Positions 35,133 through 44,944 of a stretch of DNA of 64,000 nucleotides are shown here, in pieces. The stretch covers positions 1 through 64,000 of the forward strand of contig CAMNFR010000004.1 in the NCBI GenBank assembly GCA_946537305.1, read 5' to 3'. A program made the translations under genes and the position numbers. This DNA is from an uncultured Lachnospiraceae bacterium (GTDB lineage: Bacteria > Bacillota > Clostridia > Lachnospirales > Lachnospiraceae). Every line of letters begins with the position of its first letter. The stretch's first letter is position 1. The notes under the pieces are model-generated. The model had not been told where the DNA came from. It was given only the letters and a program-made list of their open reading frames with translations, and ran no database searches.

Positions 35133-37526
35133 TTATTCCTCATCCTCTTGTTTTTCCAGGCAGTAATATCGGAAAAGCTCACCGTTGCGCTCGGTAACGT
35201 AACCGCTTCCGCCCCGCTCCTTTACATCCTCCACCATGGTCACCAGCAGCAAAGCCTCTTCCGGCGGAAGCTCAGGCGTGTAGGCTGCGAACCAGCCAAG
35301 TTCTGTACCGAACATATCATCCTTGGAGTCCTTGATCTCTGCCGTGCCGGTCTTCCCGGCGATGGTAAGACCACGCACTCTGGCGCCGTGTCCGGTGCCG
35401 CCGCTGCTTTCTACCGCTTTGGTGAGCGCTTCATTGATCAGCTCACATGCATGGGGAGAGAATACTCTCAGGCGCCAGAAATCCTCTTCTGTCGCAATAT
35501 TCTCAGACGTCTCGGAGGATTCTTCCGCAAGCTCGGGCCAGGGATCTACATAACTTTCGTCTTCCTCGTCCCCGTCATCATCGTCCTCGTCATCATCTTC
35601 TTCGTCCGAGAACATATCATCCTCATCGGCATCCGCCAGATCTTTGTTTGCATTCTGTTCCACGGTCGCAGCGTCTTCATCGTGCTCCAGATGTGGCCGG
35701 ATCATGCTTCCGCTGTTCAGGAAAGCGGAATAGATGGTGGCCAGATGCAGCGGGTTGACCTGAATAGAGCCCTGTCCGTAGCCGCTGTCCGCCAGCTGCA
35801 CGTCGGATTCAATATGACCGCCGCCTGCATAGGTAGAGGTACCCATCTGTATATCAAACGGGATTCGCTCTCCAAAGCCAAGGCTGTTCAGGGTGGATTC
35901 CAGCAGATCCGTGCCCAGCATGCAGGCTACCTTTGCGAAATATACATTATCAGAAACGACCAAGGCATTGACCAGCCGTGCGGGACTGGCCGCATGCAGC
36001 GTGGTCACATAATAATTACCCCAGCCGGCGTCCGCCTGCCAGCTGCTCTCGCTCCCAAGGTTCTCCTCCGGATCCAGCACGCCGGTGGAAACGCCGATGG
36101 CGCCAACCACCGGTTTAAAAGAAGAACCGGGCGTCCATACGGCGCGGAAACGGTTGACCAGCGGCTTGGAAGGATCATCGTTCAGCAGATCCCATTCATC
36201 CTGAGAGATTCCCATGATGAAAAGATTATCATCATAAGAAGGCGTGCTGACCAGGGCCAGTACCTCTCCGGTATACGGATTCATGGCTACACTGGCCGTC
36301 TTGTCCTCCAGATAAGTATCATAAATCTTCTGCTGAAGATCTATGTCGATGGTCGTGACAATATCCTCGCCATCCTTCGCCTCGGTCTCTGCCAGAACCT
36401 TCAGTACATTGCTCTCCGCTGAAAGAACACGGATCAGGCGGCCCGGAGTCCCTCGCAAGCGCTCCTCATACAAGCTTTCCAGCCCCACCTTGCCGATCAG
36501 ACTGGAAGAGGAATAAGCTCCCTCCGTATCGGCATCCAGTTCTTCCTGGGTAATGCCCTGCAAGTATCCCACCAGATGCGAGGTGACCTCTCCGTACGGA
36601 TATTCTCGTACCTCAACATCTTCGGTCTTGACACCGGGAATCTTCGAAAGATGCTTGTCCCGCAGCTGTTTTCTGGCAATCTCATCGGTCTGTACTTCGG
36701 CATAAAGCTCCTCATTTCTTAGCTTTTCTACCGTGGCGATGGGAACAAGCGTATCATCCGTTACCCAGCTGGCACTCATCTTCTTTCGGATGGTCTCCTC
36801 CGGGATATCCAGCTCCTCTGCCAGCCTGGAGACAGAATCCGCCTCCGCCTCCCCCGGCACGATACCGACCGAAACGGCGATTCCCGTGCCGGCCAGAACA
36901 TTTCCGTTCCGGTCCAGAATACGGCCGCGGGCCGCCGGTGTCGTGGAGATACGAACCGATCCCGTCTCTGTCAGATCGGGAAAAATAACGGAATCCTGCC
37001 AGGAGATCTTATAACTCCCGGATTCCGGAACCACTGTAATGGAATTGTCAAAGGAAATATGCCCGGCGATGGTGTCCATTCCCTGGGTATAGATGTACGT
37101 CTTCCCCTCGGTTCCCTCTTCCGGTTCTGCTTCTTTGATCAGCTCAAAGGTGATATTCTTTGCCCGGATACCGCCATAGATTTTTTCGTGCCGTTCCAGA
37201 TAACGATCCCTGTCAACACGGATCCGGCTCTCCTTATCCAGAAGATCATACATCCGGGGATAATCCTTCTTATTTAGGCGCTCAAAATAGGTCTCCAGCA
37301 CCTCTTCCGCAGAAGTATCGGGCGCCAGTGGTTCCGCCACTGTGGTAGCGGACACAGCCTCTTCCCGGGCGGCGGCGGCCTGCTGCTGCCGCTCCTCATT
37401 ATGCATGAAATCCCAAACGGCGATTCCAACGCCGCCGAACGCAATCACAGCCGCAAAAGCCAGGAACAATAAAGCCCAGCCCATCAGCGCGGATCTTTTT
37501 TTACGTCTTCTCCTGCGGCCGCTCAT
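35133..37526 (-). CDS. Class B penicillin-binding protein, MecA/PBP2a-like N domain, acidic insert
   Basis: A 797-residue membrane-anchored transpeptidase. A basic tail and one membrane helix (about 13-38) are followed by an NTF2-like MecA N domain (about 70-170, EVLETYFERLNKKDYPRMYD), a PBP dimerisation domain (about 195-390) and the transpeptidase. Catalytic motifs are TPGSSFKP with the serine near 465, VSDN near 522, and KTGTAE near 724. Between SDN and KTG lies an Asp/Glu-rich insertion (about 628-670, including DDEDDDDGDEEDE) not normal for the fold. It cross-links peptidoglycan. PBP2a-like N domains occur in low-affinity PBPs, but beta-lactam affinity cannot be read here. It follows murE by 63 nt. 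Confidence 0.93.
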   Translation of the reverse strand: MSGRRRRRKKRSALMGWALLFLAFAAVIAFGGVGIAVWDFMHNEERQQQAAAAREEAVSATTVAEPLAPDTSAEEVLETYFERLNKKDYPRMYDLLDKESRIRVDRDRYLERHEKIYGGIRAKNITFELIKEAEPEEGTEGKTYIYTQGMDTIAGHISFDNSITVVPESGSYKISWQDSVIFPDLTETGSVRISTTPAARGRILDRNGNVLAGTGIAVSVGIVPGEAEADSVSRLAEELDIPEETIRKKMSASWVTDDTLVPIATVEKLRNEELYAEVQTDEIARKQLRDKHLSKIPGVKTEDVEVREYPYGEVTSHLVGYLQGITQEELDADTEGAYSSSSLIGKVGLESLYEERLRGTPGRLIRVLSAESNVLKVLAETEAKDGEDIVTTIDIDLQQKIYDTYLEDKTASVAMNPYTGEVLALVSTPSYDDNLFIMGISQDEWDLLNDDPSKPLVNRFRAVWTPGSSFKPVVGAIGVSTGVLDPEENLGSESSWQADAGWGNYYVTTLHAASPARLVNALVVSDNVYFAKVACMLGTDLLESTLNSLGFGERIPFDIQMGTSTYAGGGHIESDVQLADSGYGQGSIQVNPLHLATIYSAFLNSGSMIRPHLEHDEDAATVEQNANKDLADADEDDMFSDEEDDDEDDDDGDEEDESYVDPWPELAEESSETSENIATEEDFWRLRVFSPHACELINEALTKAVESSGGTGHGARVRGLTIAGKTGTAEIKDSKDDMFGTELGWFAAYTPELPPEEALLLVTMVEDVKERGGSGYVTERNGELFRYYCLEKQEDEE

Positions 37527-37589
37527 ACCTCTACCTCCTCGTCATCTGCTAATACTGTGCTTCCTTCGATTCTCTGCGAAACCGGCGGA

Positions 37590-39059
37590 TTAGATACGTC
37601 CCATCTCCTTCAGCACCTTCTCTGCCTCTTCCTTATCAGAAAAGTGCGTGCGCACACCTGCGATCTCCTGATAGTCCTCATGGCCCTTTCCGATGATGGC
37701 GATCACATCTCCGGGCTGAGCGCCGGCAATCGCGTACCGGATGGCTTCCCGGCGATCAGGGATATCCACGGATTTTCCGCCGGTCGGATCCAGCCCGATA
37801 TGAATATCTGCCATAATATTTTCCACCGCTTCGTTGCGGGAATTATCGGCCGTGACCACCGAAAGATCCGCCATCTCCCCGGCGGCCTCTCCCATTTCGT
37901 ACCGGCGGTGCGGATCCCGGTTCCCGCCGCAGCCGAATACCACGACCAGGCGCTTCGGCTGATAATCGCGGAGCGTCGTAAGAAGGCTCCGGGTGCTGAC
38001 GCCATTGTGTGCGTAGTCAACGATCACGGAGAAATCCTCCGATGCATAGACAAGCTCCATCCGGCCATTTACACGGATGTGCTTCAGCGCCTCGCAGATG
38101 GTCTCCGGGTCAATCCCAAGCGTCAGAGCCGGTACGATCGCGCTGAGGGCGTTGTAGACGCTGAACAGGCCCGGAATCCCCACCTGAACGGGGAAGTCTG
38201 CCTTTCCCGCCAGATCAAAGGCAGCGCCCATGAAAGCGCCTTCCTTCAGATGACGGATATTCTCTGCCCGGTAATCATCATTGTCCTTGCATCCATAGGT
38301 AAGCACGCGGCAGGTATGGCCTTCCAGCAGCGCTTCGCAGTTGGGATCATCCGCATTCACGATGCCTGTCTCACATCTGGTGAACAGCTGTCCCTTCCAG
38401 TAACGGTATTCTTCAAAGGTCTTATGCTCGTTCGGTCCGATATGATCCGGAGAAAGGTTCGTAAAGATACCCAGGTCAAAATGGATGCCTGCCACGCGGT
38501 CCATCATCAGTCCCTGGGAGGAAACCTCCATGATCATATATTCACAGCCGGCCTGTACCATCTGCGCAAAATAATTCTGCAGTTCATAGGATTCCGGCGT
38601 GGTGTTTTTGGTGGCATGAAAGGTTCCGTCGATCACGGCGCCGTTCGTACCGATCAGGCCCACTTTCTTTCCGGCTTTTTCCAGGATCTCCTTCAGCATG
38701 TAGGTGCTGGTGGTCTTTCCCTTGGTCCCGGTATAACCGATGGTGGTCATCTTCCTTGTGGGATGATCAAAATATGCCGCAGAAAGCTCTGCCAGGGCAC
38801 GTCTTGCGCTGTTCACGCGGATGGCCGTAAGCCCCTCAGGGATTTCAACGTCACGCTCCACGATGACGGCAGATGCGCCTTTTTCGGCAACCTGCGGAAT
38901 AAATTCATGGGAATCTCTGGTCGTTCCGCAGATACAGACAAAAACCTTATCCTTGCAGTCCTTGCGGGAATCATACACCACGTCCGCCGCGGGCACATCC
39001 AGGCTGCCCTGGATCAATGTATAATCTATTTCAGTAAGCAGATCTCGAAGTGTTTTCAT
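37590..39059 (-). CDS. murE: UDP-MurNAc-tripeptide synthetase MurE
   Basis: A 489-residue cytosolic Mur ligase adding the third stem residue of peptidoglycan. It has the three Mur domains: N-terminal UDP-binding (YDSRKDCKDKVFVC), central ATPase with GYTGTKGKTTSTYM (P-loop 111-117) and HNGVSTRSLL, and a C-terminal domain (VVVFGCGGNRDPHRR). The amino-acid-selecting motif, DNPR in meso-DAP-specific enzymes, reads ADNSRNEA near residue 404. The arginine that contacts DAP is kept but proline is replaced by serine. meso-DAP is the best guess. It heads the operon with PBP, EamA, AEC and aroE-aroK and has a consensus promoter. Confidence 0.95.
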   Translation of the reverse strand: MKTLRDLLTEIDYTLIQGSLDVPAADVVYDSRKDCKDKVFVCICGTTRDSHEFIPQVAEKGASAVIVERDVEIPEGLTAIRVNSARRALAELSAAYFDHPTRKMTTIGYTGTKGKTTSTYMLKEILEKAGKKVGLIGTNGAVIDGTFHATKNTTPESYELQNYFAQMVQAGCEYMIMEVSSQGLMMDRVAGIHFDLGIFTNLSPDHIGPNEHKTFEEYRYWKGQLFTRCETGIVNADDPNCEALLEGHTCRVLTYGCKDNDDYRAENIRHLKEGAFMGAAFDLAGKADFPVQVGIPGLFSVYNALSAIVPALTLGIDPETICEALKHIRVNGRMELVYASEDFSVIVDYAHNGVSTRSLLTTLRDYQPKRLVVVFGCGGNRDPHRRYEMGEAAGEMADLSVVTADNSRNEAVENIMADIHIGLDPTGGKSVDIPDRREAIRYAIAGAQPGDVIAIIGKGHEDYQEIAGVRTHFSDKEEAEKVLKEMGRI

Positions 39060-39093
39060 AGCTCAACATCCTTCCTTTGTAGTTAACTTTCAT

Positions 39094-39122
39094 ATTATAC
39101 TATTAACCTACAGTAAAATCAA
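39094..39122 (-). promoter_or_regulatory. Promoter of murE operon
   Basis: Minus strand -35 TTGATT (39117-39122), 17-nt spacer, -10 TATAAT (39094-39099), about 35 nt before the ATG. Confidence 0.85.
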
Positions 39123-39148
39123 GCATCCGACGGTCCGTATTTTCTCTC

Positions 39149-39177
39149 TTTACGCCCCCCTCCGGCTGTGGTACAAT
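39149..39177 (+). promoter_or_regulatory. Promoter of DUF4317 gene
   Basis: -35 TTTACG (39149-39154), 17-nt spacer, -10 TACAAT (39172-39177), about 33 nt before the ATG at 39210; divergent from the murE promoter. Confidence 0.7.
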
Positions 39178-39209
39178 ACAACAATCCTGAAAAGAAAAGA
39201 GATCGATCT

Positions 39210-40388
39210 ATGAATAAAAAAGAAATCGCGGAGATCCGCAAACAGTTTAAACAGGAAAAGAGTACCATCTCCCGCCTGTGCCTCTGTTATGTCAACCACG
39301 ACAAAGAAAAGCTGATGGAACAGAGCGTTCGTTTTCTCACACTCCCCGAAGAAGAGCTGTTCAAATATTTTGAAATCTTCCGCCAGACCCTGGGCGGCAC
39401 ACCAGACAAAAACCTTCTGAATCTGTCCTTTCCTACGGAGGAAGAACTTCCGGGCGGAGCCGCGGATTTCCTGCGGAAGCTGCGGGATTCCAGGCTGGAA
39501 GATGAGATCCTGGTCTCTGAATTCTTCGACCGCATTATCGCTAACTACAGCTACGCGGAAAACTATCTGATCCTGGCCGTATATGCCGATTATGATGTCC
39601 CCGGAAAAGCCAGGGACGGCATGGAAATGTTCGATGCTTCCGACTCAGTCTACTCTCACATACTGGTCAGCATCTGCCCGGTCGCATTAAGCAAGCCCGG
39701 CCTTTCCTATGACCCGGACCGCATGGAGCTTCACACCCGTATTCGGGACTGGGTGGTCGATAAACCGATGAACGGATTTCTTTTCCCCTCCTTTACGGAC
39801 CGCACGGCCAACATCCATGAAACTCTCTTCTTCTGCGCCAAACCGGAAGAGCCGCAGGAAGATTTTCTGAAGATCGTACTGGGAAATGCCCTGCCCTTCA
39901 GTGCCGGCCGTCAGCGGGACGCCTTCCGGGACCTGGCCTCGGAGGCCATGGGCGAGACCTGTGATTTTGAGACAGCGGTCTCCCTTCAGCAGCACCTGAA
40001 TGAAATGCTGGAAGCCTCGAAGGAAGAACCCGATCCGCTGACACTGACCCGGCAGGATGTGGAAACACTGCTCACCAACAGCGGCGTGCCTCAGGAAAAC
40101 CTTACCGATTTTTCAGAGACTTTTACCGCCATGGCCGGGGAAGACACGGTCTTTTCTGCCAAGAACGTCGCGGAGCCCAAAAAAATCCGTGTGGAATCTC
40201 CGGGGGTAAAGGTCACGGTAGACCCCACCTATATCGACCTTCTGGAAACCAAGGTGATCGACGGCAGACCGTGTCTGGTAATCCCAGTGGACAGCCATAT
40301 CGAGGTAAACGGCGTAACGGTCCGTGCTACCCTAGAAACAGCCACGCCCTCTGCCCTGGAGGATGCTGCGGAGGAAGAATATATTTGA
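39210..40388 (+). CDS. DUF4317 protein
   Basis: A 392-residue soluble acidic protein of the DUF4317 family, which I know only from Clostridia. It starts MNKKEIAEIRKQFKQEKSTI, typical of the family, followed by a single CLCYV cysteine pair. The middle is alpha/beta (NYLILAVYADYDVPGK, VSICPVALSKPGL). The C terminus has a beta stretch (RVESPGVKVTVDP, RPCLVIPVDSHIEVNGV). No catalytic motif, signal peptide or membrane segment is seen. ATG 39210 has AAGAGA upstream; an earlier ATG (39168) falls inside the promoter. It is monocistronic. Function unknown. Confidence 0.9.
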   Translation: MNKKEIAEIRKQFKQEKSTISRLCLCYVNHDKEKLMEQSVRFLTLPEEELFKYFEIFRQTLGGTPDKNLLNLSFPTEEELPGGAADFLRKLRDSRLEDEILVSEFFDRIIANYSYAENYLILAVYADYDVPGKARDGMEMFDASDSVYSHILVSICPVALSKPGLSYDPDRMELHTRIRDWVVDKPMNGFLFPSFTDRTANIHETLFFCAKPEEPQEDFLKIVLGNALPFSAGRQRDAFRDLASEAMGETCDFETAVSLQQHLNEMLEASKEEPDPLTLTRQDVETLLTNSGVPQENLTDFSETFTAMAGEDTVFSAKNVAEPKKIRVESPGVKVTVDPTYIDLLETKVIDGRPCLVIPVDSHIEVNGVTVRATLETATPSALEDAAEEEYI

Positions 40389-40434
40389 ACCTAAAGCATT
40401 CCTCTGGATGCACTAAATACAGAAATACATATAA

Positions 40435-40467
40435 AGCGGCCGCTTTCCCTCTGGGATCGCGGCCGTT
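40435..40467. terminator. Bidirectional terminator
   Basis: A GC-rich 7-bp core stem (CGGCCGC 40437-40443 with GCGGCCG 40459-40465) extendable by 1-2 weak pairs, between convergent DUF4317 and nth genes. T runs are short. Confidence 0.65.
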
Positions 40468-40475
40468 CTGATCTT

Positions 40476-41144
40476 CTACTTCTCATTTACATCTTTACCA
40501 TGACGGCAGATATCCTTCAGACAGCATTCCGTACATTTCGGCCGTCTTGCCACACAGACGGCACGGCCATGGTGCACAAAACGATGACACAGGTCGTTCC
40601 CCTCCTCCGGCGGTACGATCTGCCGCAGGGCTCTCTCCACCTTGACCGGTTCTTTGACATCATCCACCAGGCCGATCAGATTGCACAGACGGATACAATG
40701 CGTATCCGTAACGATCGCCGGCTTTCCGAAAACATCTCCCAGCACCAGATTGGCGCTCTTGCGCCCCACGCCGGGGAGCTTTAACAGTTCTTCCATGGTG
40801 TCCGGAACGCAGTCGTTACATTTTTCGTGGAGGATGCGCATACACGCAGAGATGTCCCGTGCTTTGCTCTTCCCCAGTCCGCAAGGCCGCACGATTTCTT
40901 CTATCTCCGCCGGATCCGCTGCCGCCAGCGCCGCGACCGTGGGAAACTGTTCATACAGCTTGGGGGTCGTAAGATCCACCCTCGCATCCGTGCACTGTGC
41001 CGCCAGCCGCACGCTCACCAGCAGCTGCCACGCATCCCGGTAATCCAGCGTACATTCCGCCAGCGGATACGCCTCCCTAAGCCGTTCGATCACCTGGGCC
41101 GCCAGCTTCTTTTTTGCCTCTAAAATATCCTTTTTCTCATTCAT
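40476..41144 (-). CDS. nth: Endonuclease III
   Basis: A 222-residue DNA glycosylase/AP lyase removing oxidised pyrimidines in base-excision repair. It has the helix-hairpin-helix LLKLPGVGRKSANLVLG with the catalytic lysine, the aspartate loop IVTDTHCIRL, and a C-terminal 4Fe-4S cluster with cysteines spaced 6-2-5 (CVARRPKCTECCLKDIC). Length is normal. RBS AGAGAAG precedes the ATG. It stands alone, sharing a terminator with the convergent DUF4317 gene. Confidence 0.96.
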   Translation of the reverse strand: MNEKKDILEAKKKLAAQVIERLREAYPLAECTLDYRDAWQLLVSVRLAAQCTDARVDLTTPKLYEQFPTVAALAAADPAEIEEIVRPCGLGKSKARDISACMRILHEKCNDCVPDTMEELLKLPGVGRKSANLVLGDVFGKPAIVTDTHCIRLCNLIGLVDDVKEPVKVERALRQIVPPEEGNDLCHRFVHHGRAVCVARRPKCTECCLKDICRHGKDVNEK

Positions 41145-41298
41145 AACAGACTTCTCTTTTCTTTAAGATCAATCCACAAAATTTCTTTTTGTCATGTGCG
41201 TTTCTCTTTTTCCATTTATACCCTTCCCACAGGTTTTCTGTCAAGTCCTGTCAATAACTGTTATTGCCAAATCCTATATTTTTTGTCATGAATTCCTC

Positions 41299-41327
41299 TT
41301 GCAATCGCACAATTTTTGTAGTATTCT
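41299..41327 (+). promoter_or_regulatory. Promoter of hppA
   Basis: -35 TTGCAA (41299-41304), 17-nt spacer, -10 TATTCT (41322-41327), about 60 nt before the ATG with an AAGGAGAG site. The 41145-41290 stretch upstream is AT-rich and shows no other feature I can support. Confidence 0.7.
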
Positions 41328-41389
41328 AATTTTTATTAGATGGACCTTATGCTATTGAGGTTCAAAAAAGGAAAAGGAGAGAGTAGCTT

Positions 41390-43393
41390 ATGTCCAGTCT
41401 CATCTATGCCGCACCCGTCTGCGCGGTGTTGGCGCTGCTTTTCGCTCTGTACAAATCGAGTTTTGTCTCGAAACAGAACGATGGAACCGACCGAATGAAG
41501 GAAATTGCCGCTGCCATCAGCGAAGGCGCCCACGCCTTCCTGTTTGCGGAATACCGCATCCTGGTCATCTTTATTGTGATCCTGTTTGCCCTGATCGGCC
41601 TGGGAATCAGCTGGCTTACGGCCATCTGCTTCCTGGTAGGCGCCGCGTTCTCCGTGGCCGCAGGATATGCCGGTATGACCGTTGCCGTCAAGGCTAACGT
41701 ACGTACCGCCAACGCTGCCCGTGAAAACGGCATGAACAAGGCCCTGACCGTTGCCTTTGCCGGCGGTTCCGTTATGGGTATGTGTGTGGTCGGCCTTGGC
41801 CTTCTTGGCTGCGCACTGATCTATGCCTTCACAGGAAATTATGAGATCCTGTCCGGCTTCAGCCTGGGTGCCTCTTCCATCGCCCTGTTCGCTCGTGTGG
41901 GCGGCGGTATTTACACCAAGGCTGCTGATGTCGGTGCTGACCTGGTCGGTAAGGTAGAAGCCGGTATCCCGGAAGATGACCCCCGTAACCCTGCCGTTAT
42001 TGCCGATAACGTGGGCGACAACGTAGGCGACGTTGCCGGTATGGGCGCCGACCTGTTCGAATCCTATGTTGGCGCGCTGGTATCTGCTGTCACCCTGGGT
42101 GCCACCACGGCTGCCTTTATTGAGGCCGGCATCGCAAATGAAGCTGCTATCTTCCCGCTGCTGCTGGCGGCTGTCGGTATTGTGGCTTCTATCGTCGGTA
42201 CCTTCTTCGTGCGCGGCGGTGAGAACACCAATCCTCAGAAAGCACTTTCTGCCGGCTCCTATGCCTCTGCTGTCGTGGTCGCGATCTGCGCCTTCATCTT
42301 CAGCAACATGTTCTTCGGAGGCTTCAGCCAGGCCATCGCTATCGTGTCCGGTCTGGTGGTAGGTCTGATCATCGGTAAGGTCACCGAAATCTACACCTCC
42401 GGCGATTACAAGTACGTTAAGAAGATCGCGGATCAGTCTGAGACCGGTTCTGCCACAACTATCATCTCCGGCCTTGCTGTCGGTATGATGTCCACCTGCG
42501 TTCCGCTGCTGCTGATCTGCCTGGGCATCTTCCTTTCCTACAAGACCTCCGGTCTGTACGGTATCGCGCTGGCTGCTGTCGGCATGCTGTCCACCACCGG
42601 TATTACAGTCGCTGTTGACGCTTACGGTCCCATCGCCGATAACGCCGGCGGTATTGCGGAAATGTCCGGTCTGGATGAATCCGTACGTGAGATCACTGAC
42701 CATCTGGATGCTGTCGGCAATACGACCGCTGCCATGGGTAAAGGCTTTGCGATCGGCTCCGCTGCTCTGACAGCGCTGGCCCTGTTCGTATCCTACGCAC
42801 AGGCTGTAAAGATGGATTCCATCAACATCCTGGATTCCAACGTAACCATCGGCCTTCTGATCGGCGGCATGCTGCCCTTCGTCTTCTCCGCCATGACCAT
42901 GGATTCCGTATCCAAGGCGGCCTATAAGATGATCGAGGAAGTCCGCCGTCAGTTCCGCACCATCCCCGGCATCATGGAAGGAACCGGCCGCCCGGACTAC
43001 AAGTCCTGCGTAGCTATCTCCACCCAGGCTGCCCTGCACGAAATGATGGTGCCCGGTATCATGGCTGTTGTTGTTCCGCTGGCTGTCGGCCTGCTGCTCG
43101 GCCCGGCTTCCCTGGGCGGCCTGCTGGCCGGTGCCCTGGTGACCGGTGTTATGATGGCTATCTTCATGAGTAACGCCGGCGGTGCCTGGGACAACGCCAA
43201 GAAGTACATTGAGGAAGGCCATCACGGCGGCAAGGGCAGCGATGCCCACAAGGCTGCTGTTGTCGGCGATACCGTTGGCGATCCCTTCAAGGATACCTCC
43301 GGTCCTTCCATCAACATCCTGATCAAGCTGATGACGGTCGTTTCCCTGGTGTTCGCTCCGCTGATCCTGGCGATAGGCGGTCTGCTGGTATAA
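41390..43393 (+). CDS. hppA: K+-dependent membrane pyrophosphatase (H+ or Na+ pump)
   Basis: A 667-residue membrane protein with about 16 hydrophobic segments that couples pyrophosphate hydrolysis to ion pumping. Substrate motifs are [39 protein letters not shown] and the late [15 protein letters not shown]. The determinant region reads [17 protein letters not shown] (about 443-459): alanine rather than lysine at the key site marks the K+-dependent class. Many clostridial K+-dependent enzymes pump Na+, but I cannot distinguish Na+ from H+ reliably here. Codon use is strongly biased, suggesting high expression. It has its own promoter and terminator and recovers energy from biosynthetic PPi. 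Confidence 0.97.
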   Translation: MSSLIYAAPVCAVLALLFALYKSSFVSKQNDGTDRMKEIAAAISEGAHAFLFAEYRILVIFIVILFALIGLGISWLTAICFLVGAAFSVAAGYAGMTVAVKANVRTANAARENGMNKALTVAFAGGSVMGMCVVGLGLLGCALIYAFTGNYEILSGFSLGASSIALFARVGGGIYTKAADVGADLVGKVEAGIPEDDPRNPAVIADNVGDNVGDVAGMGADLFESYVGALVSAVTLGATTAAFIEAGIANEAAIFPLLLAAVGIVASIVGTFFVRGGENTNPQKALSAGSYASAVVVAICAFIFSNMFFGGFSQAIAIVSGLVVGLIIGKVTEIYTSGDYKYVKKIADQSETGSATTIISGLAVGMMSTCVPLLLICLGIFLSYKTSGLYGIALAAVGMLSTTGITVAVDAYGPIADNAGGIAEMSGLDESVREITDHLDAVGNTTAAMGKGFAIGSAALTALALFVSYAQAVKMDSINILDSNVTIGLLIGGMLPFVFSAMTMDSVSKAAYKMIEEVRRQFRTIPGIMEGTGRPDYKSCVAISTQAALHEMMVPGIMAVVVPLAVGLLLGPASLGGLLAGALVTGVMMAIFMSNAGGAWDNAKKYIEEGHHGGKGSDAHKAAVVGDTVGDPFKDTSGPSINILIKLMTVVSLVFAPLILAIGGLLV

Positions 43394-43429
43394 TCACCGT
43401 TGATCTTCGATCAAAGTAATAAAGAAAGA

Positions 43430-43463
43430 ACCCGGAACTCAGTGAAATGAGCTCCGGGTTTTT
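43430..43463. terminator. Terminator of hppA
   Basis: 12-nt arms with one mismatch (ACCCGGAACTCA with TGAGCTCCGGGT) and a GTGAAA loop, then a TTTTT run. It lies 2 nt from the end of convergent pyrI and may serve both. Confidence 0.9.
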
Positions 43464-43465
43464 CG

Positions 43466-43891
43466 TTATCTCTTGGGTGCAGCGCTGTCGCAGTAGATGC
43501 AGCGGTAGATCCGTTTTTCACGGTCTGCCAGCCGGAAAATATGGTCGATTTCCTGTTCTACGGAAGTGATGCAGCGGGGATTTTTGCATTTCTCCACATT
43601 CACGATCTCTTCCGGCAGCTCCAGCTTTTTCTTCTCGATGGTCTTACCATCTTCAATAATATTGACGGTGATATCCGGATCCAGATATCCCAGCACTTTC
43701 AGATCGATATCGATCTTATCGCTGATCTTGATAATATCCTTCACGCCCAGCTTATTGCTCTTAACGCGGCGCATGATCGCCACGGGGCAGTCCATATCGG
43801 CCAGGCCCAGATAATGGAACACCTGCGGGGAATGATTGGCCTTGATGTGATCCAGAACAATACCCTTATCGATCGCGTCTACTTTCAGCAT
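43466..43891 (-). CDS. pyrI: Aspartate carbamoyltransferase regulatory chain
   Basis: A 141-residue subunit that binds nucleotides and confers allosteric control on PyrB. The N-terminal nucleotide domain has [13 protein letters not shown] and the [12 protein letters not shown] strand. The C-terminal zinc domain has four cysteines at 102, 107, 131 and 134 (CKNPRC and CIYC), which hold the catalytic trimer contact. Its start overlaps the pyrB stop by 7 nt, so the two subunits are made together. Confidence 0.97.
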   Translation of the reverse strand: MLKVDAIDKGIVLDHIKANHSPQVFHYLGLADMDCPVAIMRRVKSNKLGVKDIIKISDKIDIDLKVLGYLDPDITVNIIEDGKTIEKKKLELPEEIVNVEKCKNPRCITSVEQEIDHIFRLADREKRIYRCIYCDSAAPKR

Positions 43892-44829
43892 GTGCCTTCT
43901 CCCTTCCCCTGGGGCTCCGCCAGGTGCAGCAATCTCATCATCAGTGCCATGCGGACAAATTTACCGTATTCTGCCTGTGCAAAGTACAGGGCTCTCGGAT
44001 CCTTATCCACCTCTACCGAAATCTCATTGACACGGGGCAGCGGATGCAGGATCTTCAGGTCCTGCTTGGCATTTTTCAGTTTTTCCATATCCAGGATGTA
44101 GCTGTCCTTCAAACGGATGTAATCCGCTTCGTTGAAGAAACGTTCTTTCTGTACACGGGTCATGTACAGGATGTCAAGCTCGCCGATGACCTCCTCCATG
44201 CGCTCTACCTCGCGGAAGTCCTTGTGCTGCTTGATCAGCACCTCATCCTTGATATAATCCGGGATCTGCAGCTCCTGAGGAGAGATCAGAATAAAACGAA
44301 TGTTCTCGTAACGGGAGAGCTGTTTGATCAGAGAGTGAACGGTACGGCCAAATTTAAGATCGCCGCAGAATCCGATGGTCAGATCGGAAAGGCGTCCCGT
44401 GGTCTCCTTAATGGTCAGCAGATCTGTCAGGGTCTGCGTGGGATGCAGATGTCCGCCGTCACCGGCATTGATCACAGGGATATCCACATTCATGGATGCT
44501 ACCAGCGGTGCGCCTTCCTTCGGGTGACGCATGGCGATAATATCTGCATATTTTTCTACCGTGCGCGCCGTGTCAGCCACACTCTCCCCTTTGGCGGTGG
44601 AACTGCTGTCAGCAGAAGAAAAGCCGATCACACTGCCTCCGAGTTCCAGCATAGCCGCCTCAAAACTAAGTCTTGTGCGCGTACTGGGTTCGAAGAACAA
44701 CGTGGCCAGCTTTTTTCCTTTCGCAACTTCAGCATAGGCGGGGCGGTCGGAAATGATACGCTCCGCAAGTGCCAGAATATCATCGATTTCATTGAGGGTC
44801 AGATCGGTGGGATCGATCAGATGTTTCAT
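43885..44829 (-). CDS. pyrB: Aspartate carbamoyltransferase catalytic chain
   Basis: A 314-residue enzyme forming carbamoyl aspartate, first committed step of pyrimidine synthesis. It has the carbamoyl-phosphate loop [13 protein letters not shown] (STRTR 49-53), the SSSTAKGES 80s loop, [19 protein letters not shown] and HPLPRVNEI. The start at 44829 has GGAGG 6 nt upstream; the longer open frame would run through the promoter. With pyrI it should form the dodecameric, regulated enzyme. A consensus promoter lies close upstream, and no attenuator was seen in the 40-nt leader. Confidence 0.98.
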   Translation of the reverse strand: MKHLIDPTDLTLNEIDDILALAERIISDRPAYAEVAKGKKLATLFFEPSTRTRLSFEAAMLELGGSVIGFSSADSSSTAKGESVADTARTVEKYADIIAMRHPKEGAPLVASMNVDIPVINAGDGGHLHPTQTLTDLLTIKETTGRLSDLTIGFCGDLKFGRTVHSLIKQLSRYENIRFILISPQELQIPDYIKDEVLIKQHKDFREVERMEEVIGELDILYMTRVQKERFFNEADYIRLKDSYILDMEKLKNAKQDLKILHPLPRVNEISVEVDKDPRALYFAQAEYGKFVRMALMMRLLHLAEPQGKGEGTC

Positions 44830-44872
44830 GAGAACCTCCGTATTTTTTGTGACGGTCGTCGTTTTCGAAGTG

Positions 44873-44901
44873 AGTATAAACCGGGGCGGGCCGTATGTCA
44901 A
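44873..44901 (-). promoter_or_regulatory. Promoter of pyrBI
   Basis: Minus strand -35 TTGACA (44896-44901), 17-nt GC-rich spacer, -10 TATACT (44873-44878). The leader is about 40 nt, too short for a PyrR-type attenuator. Confidence 0.85.
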
Positions 44902-44944
44902 GAGGGGATTGATTTCTTTGATATCGCTCTCTATTCATATATCT

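Noticed and set aside
34224..36422. 732-codon plus-strand frame opposite the EamA and PBP genes
   Set aside because: It crosses two certain minus-strand genes and their junction; the composition is that of an antisense shadow.
37557..39086. 509-codon frame opposite murE
   Set aside because: Antisense shadow of a certain gene.
41336..43249. 637-codon open frame antisense to hppA
   Set aside because: It lies wholly opposite a certain gene with strong codon bias; GC-rich third positions leave the antisense frame open. The product is low complexity (His/Gly/Gln/Asp) and has no ribosome site.
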